A DNA stretch of 64,000 nucleotides from Pterois miles (GCA_947000775.1 CAMQGK010000008.1:5358501-5422500); one strand, 5' to 3'; shown: positions 50,301 to 62,712, counted from the stretch's first letter. The notes: generated by a model from the sequence alone, not told the origin. Numbers and translations: made by a program.

Positions 50301-53300
50301 GTCCCACACAGCTTTTCAGTGGTTCCCGGTACATATGTAACAGGAAGTGGACTGAGCACTCACCTTCATGTAACCCATGCCACCCATAACCTGAATGCAT
50401 TCATCAGTCACATTCCAAGCTGCTTCCTGTCACAATTAACACAAAAACACATGGAAGCTATTAAAAATGCACAATCACAAATCATCTTAATTCAGCAAAC
50501 GAGCCTAGAGACATCTAAATTGTCTATATATCACCCTAAGACTTCAGTGTTCCGCAGACAGAGCAGAACATCAGATATTTTGAAAGAGGAGCTGCATTCC
50601 CTGGAGGAAGTACTTAATTACAATATATACAAAAGTAGAAACTAAACAATGCATACTTGTACTCTAAAAGCTGGTGTACGAGGCAATTATGCAATCACGT
50701 CAGCCAGGCATTATGGGAAATATTAGCTCCGCTGGTACGCATGTTTTACCCATGAAACTGTTGATTAAAATCTTACAGAGGCAAAGATCTTGCTGATGGC
50801 AGCTTCTATCTGGAATTCAGTGGCTCCAGTGTCCATGTTGCCGCTGATCATGTAGGCCATCGACTGCAAAAAAGACCCAAAAGAAGTAATGTCAGCATGA
50901 ATTCATCACATCCTGTTCATGCTGGCTTTTTCAGCACAAGTATATAATAATGCAAAGTGTAAAAGTGGATTAAGATGTTAAGAATTTGTGCTCAAAACAT
51001 CTTTGCTCGGTAAATTAAAAAAGTGCTTTGTAGGCTTTGCGCTACGCAGAAACCAGTAAGATGGCACAATAATTAACAGAAGTTAATAGTGTAGTTTGTG
51101 CTGCTGTTAAACAGGAAATAACACTTTGATGTTGTTAGTTACTGGCAGTATTTCATTCAGTGCCACTTTTATCAGAATCAGCATCAGACAACTTGTGCAG
51201 ACGCGGTTGTGATAAATGTGAATGTAGAAAATTCACTGTTACGTCCACGGACCTCGGTGACATACTGCAGCATGGTCATGCGAGCAATTTTCTCCTGGAT
51301 GGCTCCGTAGTTGTGGATCTTGCTCCCGAACTGGGTTCTGTTGGCTGCATGATCCACCTGATGAAAACAGGAAAACGAAGGTCACTATCGCACCTTGGCA
51401 GGCTGTGTGTTGTAACAACATCAAACAGACAAACGCTTCCTCATACTTCGAGACTTTTAGAAGCCTATTTTGGGGTGAAATATGTTGTCACTGTCTAGTT
51501 TTTGTGCATTAAGAGGAAGTTTGGTTGGGCTGCCGGCGAGCATGCAAGTATCAATCCTGTGGCGAGCTGCAAAGCCCAAAGAAGGAGTTCTCATGACCAC
51601 ACAGGCTCTGGTTGCAAAGAACATGCCACATGGTCTGAATATAAACAACTGAAGTGAAAGTAACTCATAAACAAGCGGAACCACTGAAGGGGTGTGCAAT
51701 TTCTACATGGCTGTTAGAGAGAATGCCAAGCACATTCAGTATTGTAGTTCTCTAAATGATGCATCTTTGTGTGTATATTTTATAATTATTTCGATGGAAA
51801 TCTCCAGTCTACAGCATTGCTACAAAAAGATATGTAGGGTTTTAAGTGGATTAGTCGACTAACTGGTTGTTTTGGTCTAAGATTTCTTTAGTTGATTTGT
51901 TTTCTATGCCTTTTTCATGCTCAGTGACTTATTTCTAAGACATGTCTGAGCACATCTGTGGTAAACACAAGATTTAAAGTGATGCTTCTATGGGATTCTT
52001 TGCAGAGAAACTCAGTTCTACAGATCTGTCGATTAAATGAACGAATCAGTCGACAAAATTATGAGTGTTGGACATCCCTAAATATATGCTATTTACATTT
52101 AATATTGACAAGTTAAACTTAGGAAGAATAGGGCCAAAAAGAGGCCCACTTCCTGTAAGTGAAGCAGTATCTAACAAGGCAAGCAGGACAATAATGAGCT
52201 TGTAGTCTTTATCTTTCAGTTGTGCCTGCTGACTTGAGGTTACAAATATATGATGGTTCCAACATCTGAAATGTGAAAATTTGCTGCTTTTCTTTGTTTC
52301 ACATCAGGTGCATCAAATGCATTTTAGTTCATGAACTACAGCCCAACAAGTAAAACAATTAAATGATAACCTATAACAACAAATTTTTCTCGCTGATCTC
52401 TCTGTTGTTTCTTCAAACCTGCCAACAATTGATTTATATTCTCCGTTTCTCTCTTTGCAAAAAATTTTCACCGTGATGAGTCTGATACCAACCAAGCACA
52501 TTGGCTTCCCAACTACCTCTGTGTGGAAACAGGAAGTATGAAAACCTGATACTGTGTCCACTTTTCTCTTTTCTGACAAAGTCATTTTCCACCATTGGCT
52601 CCTGCATGAACAGTAGCCTACGCTGGACGTGTCACATGCCTGTACCTAAATACATGGGATCTATAATAGCATATCCAGAATAGGGCCTGCTACTCTAATT
52701 AGGACGATGCCACCCCCAGTTGATGAATAGGAATAGAAGAATAGCAAAATTGGAATTAATGACTTCTCTGCAATTTTCAGACTTTGCAAATCATTCAGTT
52801 CTGGCCCTCCAGCTGTACATTTGACGCTGCTGTTTTACATAATTGTACATGGAATATTTTTAGGTTTTCACACTAAGGGTCAGAAAAGAGAAGCAAATAG
52901 AAGCCATCACCTACTGTACAGCTCTGGGAAATTTATCAGTACTTTCTGTACTGCACAGTACAGAGAGGATTATTTTCTGAGTTTGCATTTTAGTCACATT
53001 AACATGTTAATGACAGCTGATTACTAATTTTGTCACTTGTGCTGAGCAGTCAGCGTTAAAATTTGCGTCAGATGTTTGCAGTGTTGATAAAAAAGGTGAT
53101 TTTTTTTTTTTTTTTTTTCAGATGATGCAATGATCAAACAGACTGACCCATGTCTCTCAGCCTGAGGCAGCTAAGACCATCCCTGCTGTGTCCTACATTT
53201 AACTACTGCTTTTGCACCACTATCAGAACAACTTGAATACAAGGATTGAAATGATCACATTTAGGACAGTACTCCTTTATATACTTACCAAAATATATAT

Positions 53301-56300
53301 TTAGTTACAGTCAGTCAAGAAAACTTTGAGTGTTTAAGAAAAACAACAGACGAGACCAGAGCACGTTTGAATCTTTGGTGCCTGCAACCTCTGCAGGAAG
53401 TTGCATAGCAGAAACAGGCCATAGTGAACTAAAAGAAGGGAATTTCCCACAACCCCACAACAAAGGAAATACATGACTGAAGCTTCAGGTGTCAAAACGA
53501 CAAGACAAGTAAAAGCAATGCAGCAGAGGGGAAACACGACAACACATAGAGACATAAAGCTATAAGTGCTCATCCACTGATGTCACTTCCCTTCTGCTAT
53601 CACTTCCCTTCCCGTCTACATTTACGGTGCTAAAGGTACTCACAGCTTTGTTGATGACTCCCTTCATGGTGCCGGAGAGGGCGGCCGCCATGCCGAAGCG
53701 CCCGTTATTCAAGATGTTCATGGCCACCTTGAAACCTTCGCCCACCTCGCCCAGCAAGCAGTCAGCTGGCACGCGGACATTATCGAAATAGACCTCGGCT
53801 GTGTTGGACGCCTTGATGCCCATTTTCTTCTCTGGAGGGCCACTGGGATTAAGAGAATGAGTGATTGTAAAGGGGAAATAAAAAATATAATGAGATTACA
53901 TGAGACTGAAAAGAGGAAAAAAAAAATACAAATTCCAACCTCTAATTGCCATTAAAAGGATAGTTTGGGTGTTTTGAAGCAGGGTTGTTTGAGGTACATA
54001 TCCATAATCAGTGGATTATCTACAGTAGATTACGGTCAGCATGCCCCCAGCTTGGAGAAGCAGACAGGATCGGTATCAGTTAAAATGTACGCTATGTTTA
54101 GAGCATTTTCACAGTTTTACTTTGCCATGAGACAGCTAAACAGTCTATGTTTCCAAAGGTGGAATTGAAGCTGGTATCCACGCTCTCGCCAAAGCCATTG
54201 AAGAAAACAGTAATTTTACCTCGCAGAACATGGGAGTTGGTAGTCTACCGCTGCCTCCATCAGTAAATTTGCATTATTGTGTGACTTTGATCAGTTCAGA
54301 TTCACCAAAGTCACACAATAACACAAACAAGCTAACCAATCGAGGCAGCGGTTGACCAGCAACCCCCATGTTCTACGAGGAAGTGGTAGCTTCGGCGAGA
54401 GCATATATGGATACATCGGCTTCAGTTCCCCGTTGAAAGAGACTGTCTTGAGGCAAGGTAAATCTGTGAACATATTCTAAATACTGTGTACACAAACTAA
54501 TGTTGACTTTTTAGGTGGGTATTTCTTTTAGGTGGCGTGTTGACCATCATCTACTTTAGTTAATACACTGACTATGCGCAAGTATCTCATACAACCCCAC
54601 TTCCAAACAACCAAACTGTCCCTTTAACATTAAAAACATTAAATCATGTCATGGTCTTTGGTGATAAACTGTCAAAAATGTAAAGAAAAGGTGTGTTCAC
54701 TCACTGTGTCACTCCCCCAAAGCTCTTCTCCACAATGAACGCCGAGATCTTGTCCTTCATCTCCCCAGTCTTTGGATCTTTTATGGCTGTCTTGGCGAAC
54801 ACTGTGAAGATCTCAGCTAGACCTCCATTGCTGACAAGAGAAAAACGAGATTAACTTTGAGCGCTTACATTGTTATTAGACTAATTGCACAATGTTGCCT
54901 CCTTGTGGGGAAAGAAATGAAGAATTCTGATTACTGTGTCCTTACCTGATCCAGATCTTGCTTCCATTGAGGGTGAAGTACTTTCCACAGGGGGACTGAA
55001 CAGCTGTGGTCTTGATGGAGGCGGCATCAGAGCCACTGGCTGGTTCGGTTAGGCAGAAGGCGGCTACATTCTCACCTGGATGTCAAACACATACACAGAC
55101 AACAGAAATGATCCAGCAGCTCTACATTCTGCCTTCATCAGATTACAGCATGTTCCTTTTTAATTAGGGCTGTCCAAATTAACACAATAATAACATCTTA
55201 ACACAGATTTGTTTTAACGGCAGTAATTTCTTTAACGCATTAACGACAGTTGCAATTTTTAGGTTGTAGCGGGCTGTTTTAAAGCTAGTGAATATGGAAT
55301 CCATGGTACCAACCAAGTCATACTAGCTTGTCCCGAATGAAGCTAAATAACGCTTCAAACTTACGGCAAATTTTGGCGACAAAAAACTGGCATGCCCATT
55401 TTCAAAGGGGTCCCTTAACCTCTGACCTCAAGATACTGTACGTGAATGAAAATGGGTTCTATGGGTACCCAGGAGTCTTCCCTTTACTTCCCTTTTCTCT
55501 CTTTATGATAATCACATGCAGTTTCAGGCAAGTCATAGTCAAGTCAGCACACTGACATGTTGGGCTCGAGTTTGCCATGTTATGATTTGAGCATATTTTT
55601 TATGCTAAATGCAGTATCTGTGAGGGTTTCTGGACAACATTTGTCATTGTTTTGTGCTGTTAATTCATTTCCAATAATAAAGATATACATACATTTGCAT
55701 AAAGCAGCATATTTGTCCACTCCCATGTAAATAAGTTTTGATATGTACATTTTGAAAAGATAAAAAATGTGCAATTAATTGCAATTACTGTGGACAATCA
55801 TGCGATTAATCACAATCATGAAAGTGTGTTAGCTTCATGAATATGAAACAAAACTGTGCAGTAGTACATGTGTAGTCTTGTCTTCTTACCTGTGGCGAGC
55901 TTAGGCAGGTACTTCTCCTTCTGGGCTGCATTCCCAAAAAGCAAAATGCCTTTGAAGCCGATGGACTGGTGGGCACCCAGAGTGATGCCAACGCCGAGGT
56001 CATGACTGCCAACGATCTCAACCAGCCGGGCGTACTGTAGGATGGGGGTTATCACATTAGACTCATTGCGCTCGCCTGTCTAACAGAATTATCCACTATG
56101 CAGAGTTTACTAGTAAACATCCATAAATGTAATCGAGCAGACGTACCTGTGTGTTTGAGAGGCCGAGGCCGCCCAGGTCAGCTGGCACCTGCAGGCCAAA
56201 GGCGCCCATTTCCTTCAGGCCCTCCATTGTGTGATCTTCTACTTTCTCCAACGCGTCGTTCTTAGCAGGATCATTCACCTCCTGCCCAACAGGAAGCAGA

Positions 56301-59300
56301 AACATGGAGGGCAATTTATGAGGGAAGTCGACAAACCTATCCAAGAGCTCAAAGAGATTTGAAATTACCTCGAAAAATTTGCCGACAGGCCCCACAAGCT
56401 CTCGAAGAAACTGCTCCTGCTCCTCATTCATGGCTGTGGCACAAACAAGAGTTATTTCATTACAAGTCTTTTCATTTCAAAAGAGCAAACCGACGTTAAC
56501 ATAATCTCCTCTGATTTACCTGAGGGGTAGGGAAACACTTGGGCAGTTGCGATCTGTCCCTTGAAAATGTTGACAGCAAATGACTTGGATTCCTGTGGGA
56601 AGTCAAACATAGCATGTGTGTATGTGATATTTACAAGCTCGCAGTCTTTCCTGCATTTGTTGGTGCATTGCTGCATTATACACATGTGCATGCTACTAAA
56701 CAGGGTCCCATTCATAAAAAAACCTGCTTCACAGGACTACAAGAGGTCCAAAACTTGACAGGGTGCCTTTAATTCTTAAGGCATATTGACTAGATTGATA
56801 CAGCTGAGGTTTAACAATGATTTTAAAAAACACAGAAGAATAACAACATGATCTCAGATATAATAATTAGATACAGTTAATTAACATACTTCAGCAACTG
56901 TCTTCTTAACCACTTTGGTGGCAGCTTCAGTGCCGATTGCTGCTGGCTTCTCCAACACCGCCTGAAGACAAAGAGCAAAACAGAAATTGAAGAGATGAGA
57001 GGATGAGCTAGGGCTGAATGATTTGGAAAATAAATACCTGACTGAAATTATTTTGACTCAATACAATTCATGATATTGGTGGGAATGATCATTTTTGCAT
57101 AATTATTCTCATTTTCATTGCAAAATATGATCACGTTGTGATTTTCTATGAGAATCTATGCCAAACAAAGATGGAATATGATTTGTAAGTCAGGACATCT
57201 CTGCTGCACCACAATCCTTATTTCAGAATAGTATAACAAAGCATGGAGCAGCACAGATTACAACATACATACCTTTAACAATATTATGCAATTTGAATAT
57301 TGCACTAGTCCATATTGCGATCTTGGTAAAATTCAGATTAATTGTGCAGCTCTATAATGCATTTATGAACAGTTCATCAGTTCCAATGCAGAAAATAGAA
57401 GCTGAAATAACATTTGGTGTAAAAGCGCATATTGCTTAATGGCTGGGGAAAAATGTGACGTCAAAAGATGTGACTGTAAAAGAGGGGCAGCGTGCTGTTC
57501 AGCGTTGTTAAAGGACCAGTGTGTAACATCTGGGCAGCATCTAGCTGTGAGGTTGCAGGTGCCAAGCGTGTAGAAAATCTACGGTGGCAGACGTGAAAAC
57601 GTGAATGGCTCCATCTAGAGCCAGCTGTTGTAGGAGTAGCATAGCTCATTTGGATAAAAGTCGTAGAAGAAAATGAGAGAGTGCGGCGCCGAATGTGTAC
57701 AGTTAAGTGAAGGAGAAGACAAAGTTAGTTTAGCTCTGAGAGTATCAGGTCAATGTATAGTGGAAGTTTTGGTTCGTACATAAATAAATGCTGCAGCTCC
57801 TCAAGATGAACAAAGCTTTCCTGTGTCTTGTTTCTTATGAGTTAACTCCAGAGCGAGCAACGTTAGAAACATGGCGGTCGGCTCTGCAGAGAGGATCCGC
57901 TTCCTATGTAGATATAAACGGCTCATTCTAAGGTAACAAAAACACAATTTATATTTTCAGGTGATAGTACACAAAAGAAAATATACTTTCTGCCAATAGG
58001 TCCCCTTAATTGGGACACACCGGTCCTTCAATACATTCAGTGATCAGAATCCAGCGCTATAAACCAAAGAAAATATGGGTGAAAGTTTTTCCCCTGGGCA
58101 AAGATGCACTGAGGACTGATCATAAGCTCTAAATGGGTGAGAGGTCATCACTCAGCTGAGTCACCAAGCAGCACGAGTATTGTGCACAGACAGTGTGTAT
58201 TATACAAATAGAGTGACAGGGTAATGATAGGATTTCTTACACGGCTGCTGTATTGTATATTATTGTAAGATAATAAATCGGTACCTCAGATTGAACCTGT
58301 AATATAGTAGTGTTTATGAAAGTAAGTCAAATATAATATACCTGAGTGAGTGGATGAGTATCACAATATATTCCTTACTCAATACAGCCTGCATACGCCC
58401 AGGAAAAAAAGCATTTAAGCTCATGTCAAAGCTACACATTGTTCTCTGAGCTCAACCCGCTGCTGCTCTTTATAGACATGAAGCCCACTGACAAACGATT
58501 CGTTACTTTCACTGAAATAAATCAGTCGTTCAGCATCATTTCAGTCACAGTAAGATCCAAGAACTTTGAATGAGAGGCAAATTAGGTTGGAAGTTGGCAG
58601 TTAGCGTACCGTGTACGTTTGCTTATCTACAGTATTGAGAAAAACTGACAGAAGTGTGTGTCTGTGAGTGAGTTAAAGGTACAGACAGGGTTAGTCTGGC
58701 TGTGCTGTCGCAAACCTTAAATATAGGAAGAATGTTAATTATCATAGGACTTTATTTTAAAAGCTCACAGATGCTATTACATGCTAAAGTGCTGCTGCTA
58801 GTATATAAACTAGCATGCTTTGGTCATATAATATATTATAGTTTATGCAGTGTTTGATCAAGTAATAACTCCGTTCTCATTCCTCTAAAGGTCACTGCAA
58901 CTGATACTAATACTGATACTAACAGGGCTGACCCAAATGCTTCGAAGTTTTGACTGTTGCCATGGTAATCAACCTCCAAATCAGTACTCAAATGCTTTGT
59001 TTTGTTTTTGGTTATGTAATAATACAGTATAAATCCCTAAATAGCCTATGAAATAATGTATGTTCCCACATTATTCATTTTCAGCATTTATTATTAGTAT
59101 TGTGTACAGTAGTGAAACAAGGGAGATGGAGACAGACAGACAGAAGAACATGTCCGCCTTCTGCACCACGATATGAAGCAAAGCTTTAAATACCTTTGAA
59201 TATTTCTCAACAAAGCTTCGAAGCCCGAAAAAAGGTACTCCAGACAGCCCTAATAGTGTAATAATAACAGTGTAAAACAGTGTATTGTGATGCTTTCTGT

Positions 59301-59869
59301 GACGGTTATTATACCATAAAACTCTCATACCGTACAACCCTAGAGCCGAAATGTATATAAATGCCTGTACTGACATAAAATGAATTTCTAATTATGCATT
59401 TTCTTTGTTTCTGGATTTTTTTCACACATGCACAACAAAACTGTGTCTGTCGACCCATTAAACCTCCTGCTCTCTGTCATCGCATATGCTGTGCTTTAAA
59501 GCAGCTGAATTCATTCATGATATATTTGTTCTAATTTATATTATATTTCTGCCTCTGCTTCAACCAAGCTGCTAAAAAAAAAAGTGTTTGGGTCATGACA
59601 TCACCAGAAAAATAAACAAAAATACTAGCTGTGCTGCAATTTCACCTTTGTTGACATTTAAACAGGTTATCATCTAACTAAACACAGAGGCTGTTAACAC
59701 ACCCAAATGACAAGTACGGTGCTGTGAAAAAGTATTTGCCCTCTTCCTGATTTCTTAGATTTTTGCAGATTTGTGTTACGACCCCAAAGTCGTATGAGTA
59801 TTTATTCCTGTATTTTGGTGTATGTGCTGCAAAGTGCTCTGTGGTGGATTTTTTTTTGTTGTTGTTTTC

Positions 59870-59920
<51 letters not shown>

Positions 59921-61117
59921 TGTGCGTGTGTCTGTGTGTGTGATGAGCTTCTTTGGGTGGCTGATTGCAGGTAGGCGTGGAGGTCTGCTGCTCGGTTCCA
60001 GCCTCCAGCCGCAGATTTAAAAAGCTGGGTTTCTTCAGTCCCAGGGGGGTTTTATCTTTTGTTGCCTTTATGTTTGAGTAGGGCAGTTGAGGGTCCATAG
60101 TTCCATTTGGTTATTTTTGCCATTACCTACCCTGACAATTGCTTATTGAATAAACCTTTAAAAAGGGCTGTACATCCCTTGTTGCTGGTGGTATTTGGGA
60201 GCTCGGGAAACGGGAGCCTCATTGTTCATGTTGCACCAGGTTTCCCCTGCGCCGGGTTGTAACATTTATCACATTTAAATGTTTCAGATCATTAAACAAA
60301 TGTTAATATTAGACGGTTATTAGGTTTAGGGGGCAATTACTTTTCCACATAGGGCCAGTTGCATGCATTGCATTTTGTATTTGCTTGAGTTATCTTTGTC
60401 TACTATTAACATTTGTTTAATGATCTGAAACATGTAATTGTGACAAATATGCAAAAATATAAGAAATCAGGAAGTGGGCAATTACTTTTTCACAGCACTG
60501 TATGTGTGTAAAGCACTAAATACCTCTGGACTAGCATTTTAAACTGCATGACTGTATTACATATTTTCTGATAATATATGCAGCGCTATAACTGCCTGAG
60601 CTGAACCCTGGTGGTCTGGACAACAGCCGTGTCACCCACATTCATGGTGTCACCTTTAAAACTGAGTCATGTGACCAGTGAACTTTCCCCCACTTCCAAC
60701 AGGGGGGGGTGCCAACGTTATGTCAGCCAAGCCCTGTAATGTAGGCCAAAGAAGGACAACAAACAGACTCTAACATATCATAAAACCCCAGCAAGCAGCA
60801 AGCATATCTGACAGAGTGGAACCGGGTTATCTATTATAATGAACTATTAGGTTGATGTTACCTCTGCGGCCTGACTGGCGTAGAAACGGGCATTTTGCAC
60901 AGCAATGACAGCTCCGGCATGACGCTGACCTCTGTAGTCCCGACAAGAAATGAGAGGTGACTTTAACTTTTTTTTCCGTCAAGCAAAGAGTCGTTATGTC
61001 ATGTTCGTCAATAGACGATAGGATCAATAGTAGCTTTACTTACCCAGACAGTACGGGAGGAATCCTGAGAATGGAGCCGCACAGTGCGGACGACTGGCTC
61101 ACTTTACGAAGCAACAT
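41357..61117 (-). CDS. acadvl: very-long-chain acyl-CoA dehydrogenase, mitochondrial (VLCAD), 20 exons, 658 aa
   Basis: First enzyme of long-chain fatty-acid beta-oxidation: an FAD enzyme of the inner mitochondrial membrane that oxidises C14-C20 acyl-CoA and passes electrons to ETF. Exons on minus: 61117-61044, 60931-60862, 56961-56890, 56592-56520, 56433-56369, 56281-56147, 56034-55890, 55075-54946, 54830-54705, 53842-53644, 51357-51253, 50863-50777, 50426-50364, 47461-47360, 46188-46091, 44117-44045, 43910-43838, 43663-43591, 43398-43323, 41494-41357. Sum 1977 nt, all phases consistent; human is 655 aa with 20 exons. Basic, Ser-rich targeting peptide at about 1-45; FAD/substrate segments CLTEPASGSDAASIK and WISNGG; catalytic base Glu466 in RIFEGTND; the C-terminal domain (about 485-658), with its membrane-binding helix region, ends VVAPHPLGF like human. 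No frameshift or missing catalytic residue was seen. Confidence 0.97.
41818..42346. mobile_element. MITE in the last acadvl intron
   Basis: Left AGTGTTGCACGGTA and right CTATCGTGACAACACT are near-inverse. Target duplication not evident. Confidence 0.5.
44659..45310. repeat. direct duplication in acadvl intron, copies at 44659-44838 and 45137-45310
   Basis: Shared blocks in order: AGTTCACCAAAATGTGTTTC/AATTCACC form, TGAAAA, GCATGCAG-like, TTAGTTTAAA and GAGTTTCCAGAGG. Offset is about 475 bases with clear divergence. Confidence 0.6.
46384..47114. mobile_element. 731-bp MITE with TTAA-type ends in acadvl intron
   Basis: Left TTAAAGGAATACTTCAC, right GTGAAGTGTTCCTTTAA: 16 of 17 bases pair. Terminal TTAA on both sides resembles piggyBac-type targets. 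No transposase frame. Confidence 0.75.
49633..49850 (-). mobile_element. LINE 3' end, inverted
   Basis: Reads on the minus strand into CCCACTGTGGGACTAATAAA and GGAATATCTTATC. It appears to sit inside another repeat built of GGTTCTTGG/AGTTCCTGG phrases (about 49570-50180). Confidence 0.6.
51835..52080. mobile_element. short hAT-like MITE, copy 2
   Basis: Begins TAGGGTTTTAAG and ends GGACATCCCTA. Flanks AAGATATG and AATATATG agree at 7 of 8 bases, a decayed 8-bp target duplication. Same family as 11415-11674. Confidence 0.65.
53952..54627. mobile_element. fold-back MITE, nearly full-length inverted repeat
   Basis: Ends TTAAAAGGATAGTTTGG and CCAAACTGTCCCTTTAA. Central arms TTATTGTGTGACTTTG (54274-54289) and its exact inverse (54306-54321) flank a 16-base loop. 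Matching inverse segments run from centre to ends, so the whole element can fold into one hairpin. It lies in the acadvl intron between exons 9 and 10. Confidence 0.8.
55165..55815. mobile_element. inverted diverged copy of the 1787-2486 element
   Basis: Starts TAGGGCTGTCC. Contains ATGGGTACCCAGGAGTC and GGTTTCTGGACAACATTTGT, which match the first copy in reverse. The right end is degraded. Confidence 0.7.
57009..57354. mobile_element. uninterrupted copy of the outer 1.6-2.6 kb element
   Basis: Starts TAGGGCTGAATGATTTGG and ends TTAATTGTGCAGCTCTA. Shares CTATGCCAAACAAAGAT-like and GACATCTCTGC blocks with 1590-1786. Confidence 0.6.
57508..58032. mobile_element. MITE with AAGGACCAGTGTGT ends in acadvl intron 2
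   Basis: Left TTAAAGGACCAGTGTGTAAC and right GACACACCGGTCCTTCA are near-inverse. The interior contains ATAAACGGCTCATTCTAAGG, known from an abundant fish MITE. Confidence 0.7.
58956..58969. promoter_or_regulatory. RFX-like site in acadvl intron 2
   Basis: GTTGCCATGGTAAT has one perfect half-site and one with a mismatch relative to the X-box consensus. Confidence 0.35.
59717..60500. mobile_element. 784-bp inverted-repeat transposon relic with internal palindrome
   Basis: Ends CGGTGCTGTGAAAAAGTA and its near inverse TACTTTTTCACAGCACTG, each bordered by TA (59715-59716, 60501-60502). A (TG)n run (59871-59919) and a perfect 27-base internal inverted repeat (60281-60307 against 60405-60431) lie inside. 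Confidence 0.75.
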
Positions 61118-61525
61118 GGTTTCCTTTTGTTCTAAAGGGATTATAAGAAGCAGAGAGACACAGTATTTGGCTAAATAACACACAAACAACTTAGAAAACA
61201 AGGCAGTTTAGCTATCCGCTACGTAGCAGCGTCGGGTAACTTAGCTAACAGCTACGTAGCGACGCTGGTTTGTTTTGTAATTTGGCCATCTCGGACAAAA
61301 ATCCGGAAACTCCAGTTAAAATATTTCTATCCCTTCTATCGAAAATTAAGAACATAAATATATAGTACACACCAACACAGGTTATATTAGGACAGGCCCC
61401 GTACGACTGTCCAGTAGCCGACTGTTCCTCCAAATGACACAGTAGCCTGATTTTTCCTTTGCGGAACGGTCGTGTTTAAAAGACAACCCGCAAATTGCGA
61501 AATCTGACCGGAAAGCTACAAGAAC

Positions 61526-61687
61526 TCTCGCGAGATTCTCTGCCCGACGACCTATCCTTACATTAACTATTTGAAGTCAGTGTCTTACCTTAAGTATTGG
61601 AGTCGAACACCCAAATTTAACTATTCCAGCTCAATGTCTAACCCTAACTATTCAAGACCAATGCCTAACCATACCCATCTCGCGAGA
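61526..61687. promoter_or_regulatory. two TCTCGCGAGA palindromes upstream of acadvl
   Basis: Perfect TCTCGCGAGA motifs lie at 61526-61535 and 61678-61687, about 410 and 560 bases upstream of the acadvl ATG. This element (CGCG box, bound by BANP in vertebrates) marks CpG-type housekeeping promoters. The pair suggests the acadvl start region lies here, possibly with an untranslated leader exon, or a divergent transcript running right. Confidence 0.55.
61564..61670. repeat. four-unit minisatellite between the two CGCG boxes
   Basis: Four imperfect units of 26-27 bases, each based on TAACTATT then a variable core then TCTAACC-like ends, fill most of the space between the two palindromes. Confidence 0.55.
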
Positions 61688-61760
61688 GTTTCCTCAGCTC
61701 GCGGGTTACCTTCTGGGCGCGACCCTTTCGGAAAACGGCTCGCAGGAAAATATGTTTGCG

Positions 61761-61781
61761 GTGCTTCATGGGATATGTAGT
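61761..61781 (-). promoter_or_regulatory. ZNF143/STAF-like site
   Basis: On the minus strand the segment reads ACTACATATCCCATGAAGC, close to the ZNF143 consensus with ACTACA, TCCCA and a trailing GC. It is about 75 bases from the nearer TCTCGCGAGA palindrome; both motif types favour housekeeping promoters. Confidence 0.5.
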
Positions 61782-62712
61782 TTTTCAGTATCGGAAAAAA
61801 GTCTCTATGGTAAAAGAGCACAAATTAGAACAACATTAAAATATGTTAATATTGTCATTACAGACTAAATATAGTCAGTAAAAGTAGCAATACTGTACCA
61901 TAAAAATACAAAAAATGCACTGTCAGTTATCATTGATGCAATAACTTGTAGGCAGTACTTAAATGTGGTGATATGGACCTAACTGTAACTGTTTCATATA
62001 CTGTTGTCTAATTTAATTTGTTATGCAACATATTTCATAAACTGATCATGTTTTGTATGTAAAATGTTAACATGAAAAGTTACTAGTGACTATGGCTGTT
62101 GATAAATGTAGTCAAAAGTGCAACATCCTCTGAAATGTACAAGTAGAAATAAAAAAAATAATAATAATTGCATAGAGTTCATGAGAAAAAATACTTTCAC
62201 CACTGGTGTCTTCACAATGACAGTGTAGCTGCTAGTTTTATCTAGCTGGAGGCTGTTGTGCATCGCTCTGAGCTGTTTACATTTCCATTTCCGCACCAGG
62301 TAAAAGTTAAATAGGAAAAGTCAGTACTGTAGGATACAGGATATGCATATCTGTGTTTACAGTAAATGGATTTGTGTAGCGATGTGTTACATGAAAATTC
62401 ACTTTTGAGTTTTCATGTAAGTCATACAGAGCAAACAGGATATTTGCCACACAACGACACCCAAAAAACAAACCCCACAACAATGAAAAAACCTGTGGCA
62501 GTTCAGGAGAAAACAACAAATTGTAACTCCCCACTGTACGTAACACCATGTCACATGTTAGATATTTATATTATTCATATATGTATGACAGATTTTGTCA
62601 GTCAACTCATCAGTTTTGATCTGCAAACCATGTGCAAGTATTTACTTTGCAAATTGTATGTACTCTTTTGCACATGTGCCAAAACGTTCAATCTCCTTGT
62701 TTATAAAATTGT

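Larger units (their letters stand above)
61118..62712. other. upstream region of acadvl, no gene recognised
   Basis: 61118-61800 is promoter-like (separate entries); 61220-61262 repeats AGCTACGTAGC in inverted and direct form. 61800-62712 is AT-rich with no supported exon. Confidence 0.5.

Noticed and set aside
61044..61117. A possible 1-base frameshift in acadvl exon 1
   Set aside because: It came from misreading the bases. On re-reading, exon 1 is 74 nt and joins exon 2 in frame as LSG-GQRHAG.
41357..61117. A microRNA such as mir-324, which lies near ACADVL in mammals
   Set aside because: I looked for its mature sequence in the introns by eye and did not see it.
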